DNA of 64,000 nt, taken from Frateuria_A sp049727805 (lineage in GTDB: Bacteria > Pseudomonadota > Gammaproteobacteria > Xanthomonadales > Rhodanobacteraceae). Location of the stretch: positions 1-64,000 of the forward strand of contig NZ_JBCNYA010000020.1 of assembly GCF_049727805.1 (NCBI RefSeq), given 5' to 3'. Below the pieces are notes generated by a model, which was not told the origin of the DNA, ran no database searches, and was given only the letters and a program-made list of their open reading frames with translations. Made by a program: the position numbers and the translations under genes. Shown one piece after another: positions 59,586-64,000 of the stretch. The first letter of the stretch is position 1. Each line of letters begins with the position of its first letter.

Positions 59586-62500
59586 GTGGCGAAGTTGCTG
59601 AGCCTGTTCAAATCCTCCTGGTTCGTCACGCTGGTCGGCATCGCGCTGCTGTCGGTGCTGGTGTGGCTGGGCGGTCCGTACCTCGGAATCGGGGATTCGC
59701 AGCCGCTGGCCAGCCCGGTCGCGCGGTTGCTGCTGATCATGGTGATCGTGCTGGCCTGGGGCGCCTGGTTGCAGGTGCAGGCGCTGCGCGCGCGCGGCAA
59801 GGCCAACAAGATGTCCGGCGAACTGGCCGGGCAGGGTGCGGCCGCTGCACCGGCCGAGAGCGGGGACAACCGCAGCGCGGGCGAGCGCGCGCAACTGCAG
59901 GGCCGCTTCGCCGAAGCGGTCGAGATGCTGCGCAAGCGCCGCCGCGGCAACCTCTATGCGCTGCCCTGGTACGTGGTGATCGGTCCGCCGGGCTCGGGCA
60001 AGAGCACACTGCTGCAGAACTCGGGTCTCAACTTCCCGCTGTCCGAGCGCTTCGGCAAGGAAGCGCTGCGCGGCGTCGGCGGCACCCGCAACTGCGACTG
60101 GTGGTTCACCGATGAGGCCGTGTTCCTCGACACCGCCGGCCGCTACACCACGCAGGATTCGGACCGTGCGGCCGACTCCACCGCCTGGGGCGAATTCCTC
60201 AAGCTGCTGCGCCGCTACCGCAAGCGCCGGCCGATCAACGGCGTGATCGTGGCGATGAGCCTGTCCGACCTGATGGTGCTGGACGACGCCGCACGGCAGG
60301 ACCACGCACGCGCCATCCGCCGGCGCCTGGACGAACTCTCCGAGCACCTGAAGATCGGCGTGCCGGTCTACCTGGTGCTGACCAAGTGCGACCTGGTGGC
60401 CGGCTTCGGCGAGTTCTTCGATGACATGAACCCGGAGCTGCGCAGCCAGGTCTGGGGCACGTCCTTCCCGCTCAACAAGACCATGGACGGCAGTGCCGCC
60501 AAGGCCTTCGCCGACGAGTACCGGCTGCTGCTGGACCGGCTCAACACGCGCACGCTCGACCGCCTGCACGCCGAGCGCGACCGCGGCCGCCGCGCGGCGG
60601 TGCTGTCCTTCCCCCAGCAACTGGCCTCGCTGGGCGAGACCGCGCGGCAGTTCGTCGAAGGTGTGTTCGCCGCCCACGCGTACGGCACGCCGCCGCTGCT
60701 GCGTGGCGTCTACCTCACCTCCGGCACGCAGGAAGGCACGCCGATCGACCGCATGATGGGCGCGGTGGCGCGCACCTTCGGCCTGGACGCCGCGCGGGTG
60801 AACCCGCAGGGCGCGCAGCGGCGCACCTTCTTCGTCGAGCGCCTGCTCAAGGAAGTGCTGTTCCGCGAGTCAGGCCTCGCCGGCACCAACCCGGCGATCG
60901 AACGGCGCAAGGTCGTCGTGCAGCTGGCCGCGTACGTCGGCATGGCGCTGCTCACCGTGCTGCTGTGCTTCGGCTTCGCCACCAGCTACGCGCGCAACCG
61001 CGCGTACCTCGGCCAGGTGCAGGACGCGCTGAAGGGTTACCCCGCCGGCGTCGACCTCGAAACCAGCAACACGCCCAAGGAATACTTCGCCAAGGTGCTC
61101 GACCGGCTCGAAGCGCTGTCGGCGGTGCAGCAGACGGCCACGCCCGCCGGCGGCGCGCCGGTTTCGATGCGGCTGGGCCTCTACCAGGGCAACGCGGTCA
61201 ACGCGGACCTGCACGCGGCCTACCTGCGCGAGCTCAATGCATTGCTGCTGCCGGGCGTTGGCGCGCAGTTCCGCAGCGGCCTGGCCGCCAGCGCCGCCGA
61301 CCCGCAGGCGCTGTACTACTACCTCAAGGGCTACCTGATGCTGGGCGAGCCCAAGCACCTGGACGCCGATGAGCTGGTCGCGCTGACCAACCTCGAATGG
61401 CGCAAGGTGTTCCCGGACGAGCCGGTGTTGCAGCAGGCGCTGGCCAAGCACTTCCAGGCGCTGGTGGACGAACCGGGGCAACTGCGCGCGCTCACCCTCG
61501 ATGCCGCGCTGGTCGACCAGGCCCGCACCACGCTGCGCACGGCCGACCTCTCCACGCTGGTCTACGGCAGCATGAAGCTCTCGGCCGAGAACGCCGGCAA
61601 GCCGCTGCAACTGGACAAGGAGCTGGGCCTGCTCGGCAACGTGTTCCGCCGCCGGAGCGGCAAGGCGCTGCCCGAGCCGCTGCCGGCGGTCTACACGCAA
61701 CCGGTGTTCGCGATCGAGGCGGACAAGGGCGTGGCCGAGGCGGTCAAGCAGTTCGCTTCGGACGACTGGGTGTTCGGCGCCGAGCCGATCGACGCCATCG
61801 CGCAGGCGCGGCTCTCGCGGCAGGTGCTGGCGCTGTACGAGACCGACTACATCAAGGCCTGGGACGATCTGCTGGCGGACCTGCAGTTGCAGCCGATCGC
61901 CAGCATCCAGGACGCAAGCACGATCGCCGCGAAGCTGTCCGGCCCGAGTTCGCCGTTGAAGTCGCTGCTCAACGTGGTGCGCGCCAATACCAGCGACATG
62001 CTGCGTGCGCCCGCGCCCGACGCCGGCGACAAGGCGGTGGACGCGGCCAAGGACGCGGCCGCGAAGAAGGCGACGCAGAACGCGTTGGGCCGTGCGCTGG
62101 CCAAGGTCGGTGGCGGCGCCGGCGCGGCCGCGGACGAAGCCCCGCCCGGCAGCGCCATCAGCGCACACTTCGACACGCTCAACAAGCTGAGCGAGGGCGC
62201 GCCCGGCGCGGCGCCGATCGACCAGACGCTGACGGTGCTCGACCAGCTCAGCAAGACGCTGCTGACCATGACCGACTTCAGCGACGCGGCCGGCCAGCCC
62301 AACCCGCAACTGCTGATGGCGCAGCAGGCCGCCGCGCAGTTGCCTCCGCCGGTGTCCGGCTGGGTCGCCTCGTTGACCGGCAAGAGCCAGGCCCTGGTCG
62401 CCAGCGGCACCAAGGGCGCGCTGGACGAGCAGTTCCAGCAGGCCGCCGCGCAGGATTGCGCCGCCTTCACCCAGGGCCGCTTTCCATTCGCGCCCGCCAG

Positions 62501-63104
62501 CCGCAACGACATCCCGGTGCAGAACTTCGCCGAGCTGTTCGGCTACGGCGGCCGCTACGACGGCTTCTTCAAGCAGACGCTGGCCAAGCTGGTCGACACC
62601 AGCGGGCGCAACTGGCAGTGGAAGAGCGGCCCGGGCGCGGTCAGCGGCTCGGCCTCGATGCTGGTGCAGATGCAACTGGCCGACGCCATCAAGCAGATGT
62701 ACTTCCGCAACGGCAGCCCCACGCCCGAAGTCGGCTTCACCCTGCTGGCGCCGCAACTGGCGCCGGGCATCGGACGGTTCTCCATTGCCATTGATGGGCA
62801 GACCTTCGACTACAAGCCCGGCGGCAACGCCAGCATGGCGATGAAGTGGCCGGGGCCGACGCCGGGGCAGGTCAAGGTCTCGGCCTGGGACGCCTCCGGC
62901 AACCTGCTCAGCAGTTACGACTATCAGGGTGACTGGGCGTTCTTCCACGCGTTGCAGGCGGCCAAGCTGTCGCGCCAGTCGGATTTGCGCTACCAGGCGC
63001 ACTTCGACTTCGGCGGCCAGGCGGTGCAGCTGGTGGTGCAGGCGAGCAACCTGAAGAACCCCTTCCTCAACACGCAAGTGCAGCGCTTCAGGTGTGGGGG
63101 ATAG
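59586..63104 (+). CDS. tssM: T6SS membrane complex protein TssM (IcmF)
   Basis: TssM is the large inner-membrane ATP/GTP-binding core of the T6SS. Among 1172 residues are two N-terminal transmembrane helices (about 10-30 and 40-62), the NTPase domain with Walker A K139 (GPPGSGKST), a further helix near 445-465, and a long periplasmic part ending in the TssJ-contact domain. The Walker A and G domain look intact. It is coupled to tssL and precedes tagF by 4 bases. Confidence 0.96.
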   Translation: MAKLLSLFKSSWFVTLVGIALLSVLVWLGGPYLGIGDSQPLASPVARLLLIMVIVLAWGAWLQVQALRARGKANKMSGELAGQGAAAAPAESGDNRSAGERAQLQGRFAEAVEMLRKRRRGNLYALPWYVVIGPPGSGKSTLLQNSGLNFPLSERFGKEALRGVGGTRNCDWWFTDEAVFLDTAGRYTTQDSDRAADSTAWGEFLKLLRRYRKRRPINGVIVAMSLSDLMVLDDAARQDHARAIRRRLDELSEHLKIGVPVYLVLTKCDLVAGFGEFFDDMNPELRSQVWGTSFPLNKTMDGSAAKAFADEYRLLLDRLNTRTLDRLHAERDRGRRAAVLSFPQQLASLGETARQFVEGVFAAHAYGTPPLLRGVYLTSGTQEGTPIDRMMGAVARTFGLDAARVNPQGAQRRTFFVERLLKEVLFRESGLAGTNPAIERRKVVVQLAAYVGMALLTVLLCFGFATSYARNRAYLGQVQDALKGYPAGVDLETSNTPKEYFAKVLDRLEALSAVQQTATPAGGAPVSMRLGLYQGNAVNADLHAAYLRELNALLLPGVGAQFRSGLAASAADPQALYYYLKGYLMLGEPKHLDADELVALTNLEWRKVFPDEPVLQQALAKHFQALVDEPGQLRALTLDAALVDQARTTLRTADLSTLVYGSMKLSAENAGKPLQLDKELGLLGNVFRRRSGKALPEPLPAVYTQPVFAIEADKGVAEAVKQFASDDWVFGAEPIDAIAQARLSRQVLALYETDYIKAWDDLLADLQLQPIASIQDASTIAAKLSGPSSPLKSLLNVVRANTSDMLRAPAPDAGDKAVDAAKDAAAKKATQNALGRALAKVGGGAGAAADEAPPGSAISAHFDTLNKLSEGAPGAAPIDQTLTVLDQLSKTLLTMTDFSDAAGQPNPQLLMAQQAAAQLPPPVSGWVASLTGKSQALVASGTKGALDEQFQQAAAQDCAAFTQGRFPFAPASRNDIPVQNFAELFGYGGRYDGFFKQTLAKLVDTSGRNWQWKSGPGAVSGSASMLVQMQLADAIKQMYFRNGSPTPEVGFTLLAPQLAPGIGRFSIAIDGQTFDYKPGGNASMAMKWPGPTPGQVKVSAWDASGNLLSSYDYQGDWAFFHALQAAKLSRQSDLRYQAHFDFGGQAVQLVVQASNLKNPFLNTQVQRFRCGG

Positions 63105-63108
63105 CACC

Positions 63109-64000
63109 ATGGCCGATCCGACAGGGGGATCCGCCATGGCAAGCGTGGGCTTCTTCGGCAAGCTGCCGGGGGCGGGGGACTTCGTGCAGCGACGGCTGCC
63201 CGCCGGCTTCGTCGATCGCTGGGACCACCACTTCGAGCAGGCCGTGTTCGCCAGCCGCGAGGCGCTCGGCGGCGACTGGGCACAGGCCTACCACGCCAGC
63301 CCGACCTGGCGCTTCGTGCTCGCGCCGCAGGCGTGTGGCGAGGGCGCCTGGGTCGGCGTGTTCGGTCCTGCCGACGATCGCGTAGGTCGCAGTTTCCCGA
63401 TGGTGCTGGCCGCGCCGGTCGTGCCCGCGCAGGTCGACCTGCTGTTGCGCGAGGGCGCCGGCTGGTTCGACGCGCTGGCGCGCGTGCATGCGCAAGGGCA
63501 GCGCGGTGCACCGCTGGATGCCGAGGCTTTCGACGCGCTGGTGGCGGCGTTGCCCGGACCATCGATCGTGCCGGCCGCGGCGGTCGATCCGTGCGGCGGT
63601 GTCGATTTCAGCCGCGCCAGCCACTGGCGCCTGCCGCTGCCGGCGCGTGCCGTCGATACCGCGGCCCTGGCCACGCTGTGGCTGCGGCTGGCCGGGCAGG
63701 GGCCGTGGTGCCTGTGGTGGAGCGAGGGGGCCGGTCGCGTGCCGCCGGGCATCCTGGCCACCCGCGGCCTGCCGGCGCCGGAAGCGTATGCGGGTTTCCT
63801 CGACGCCACCCACGGCGGCGCCTGGCAGACGCCCGCCGGGACGTCCGCGCCGATCGCCGAGCCTTTCGCTCCCGCCAGGAGCGAACCTGCGCCGCCACCA
63901 ACGCCGGCCCCGGCCCCGACGATCGCCCGGCGCGACATGGATGACGACGTGACGGTGCCGGGCCTGGTGCGCCGGACCCAGGACGGCGTGCCGCCGATGC
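63109..64000 (+). CDS. tagF: T6SS accessory protein TagF, incomplete at window end
   Basis: TagF is a post-translational inhibitor of T6SS assembly that acts with the Fha/TagH protein. The ATG at 63109 leads to VGFFGKLPGAGDFVQRRLPAGF, the TagF (ImpM, DUF2094) signature, and CLWWSEGAG near residue 205. The frame stays open to the last base (297 codons), past the usual end near 220 residues, through a Pro/Ala linker and DMDDDVTVPGLVRRTQDG. It may be fused to a further domain, as in TagF-PppA fusions. An alternative ATG is 9 codons in. Confidence 0.85.
   Translation, partial: MADPTGGSAMASVGFFGKLPGAGDFVQRRLPAGFVDRWDHHFEQAVFASREALGGDWAQAYHASPTWRFVLAPQACGEGAWVGVFGPADDRVGRSFPMVLAAPVVPAQVDLLLREGAGWFDALARVHAQGQRGAPLDAEAFDALVAALPGPSIVPAAAVDPCGGVDFSRASHWRLPLPARAVDTAALATLWLRLAGQGPWCLWWSEGAGRVPPGILATRGLPAPEAYAGFLDATHGGAWQTPAGTSAPIAEPFAPARSEPAPPPTPAPAPTIARRDMDDDVTVPGLVRRTQDGVPPM

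Overview
The window is about 64 kb of high-GC DNA from a gammaproteobacterium of the order Xanthomonadales (Lysobacterales), most likely the Rhodanobacteraceae side (Rhodanobacter, Dyella, Luteibacter or relatives). The evidence is an arginine cluster built on acetylornithine carbamoyltransferase and a fused acetylglutamate synthase/kinase, a DksA with a long Ala/Lys/Pro-rich N-terminus and no zinc cysteines, an alr-radA neighbourhood, and dispersed palindromes of the GGTGGGCTgaAGCCCACC type. The placement rests on recognised families only; no database search was run.

Layout. 1-8.4 kb is housekeeping: alr, radA, a CcsA-type membrane protein, an SdpR/SdpI-like pair, ffh, and the rpsP-rimM-trmD-rplS operon. 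8.4-14 kb holds a FimX-like c-di-GMP receptor, divergent epmB and efp, an MtaD-like deaminase and a YciI protein. 14-17.4 kb carries ubiG-mupP-squalene synthase-like and folE2. 17.5-21.9 kb has a short unlinked yidD, dksA, sufE, cysS and a glycine-zipper envelope protein. 21.9-29.3 kb is the arginine operon argF'-argG-argE-argB/A-argC-argH. It is preceded by a leader region that looks like ribosome-mediated attenuation: an Arg-containing short ORF, an antiterminator and a terminator. 29.4-35.5 kb contains a hybrid histidine kinase, a pyridoxamine-phosphate-oxidase-fold protein and a kynurenine-pathway operon (kynU, a small exported protein, ACMSD).

35.6 kb to the end is a type VI secretion system (T6SS) locus of the P. 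aeruginosa HSI-I kind. An ECF sigma gene whose region 2.2 lacks the usual acidic motif lies first. It is followed by tssB-tssC-hcp-tagJ-tssE-tssF-tssG, a Tse2/Tsi2-like toxin-immunity pair, clpV, a lipase-like protein with a GxSxG motif, an M35-like metallopeptidase and an unrecognised protein. Then come PAAR, a TPR-methyltransferase, vgrG, a small accessory protein, an FHA protein (tagH), tssK-tssL-tssM and the start of tagF, which runs off the end. tssA, tssJ and a PpkA/PknS-type kinase are not in the window and may lie beyond 64 kb.

The three observations most worth following are the arginine attenuator (21.93-22.19 kb), the sigma factor with four copies of a 7-mer between it and tssB (35.65-36.46 kb), and the PAAR/TPR-methyltransferase/VgrG cassette with an almost perfect 32-bp palindrome in front of it (50.7-54.9 kb). 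No tRNA, rRNA, insertion sequence, prophage or CRISPR array was seen. No stretch over about 300 bases lacks a gene except the arginine leader region, which is described below.
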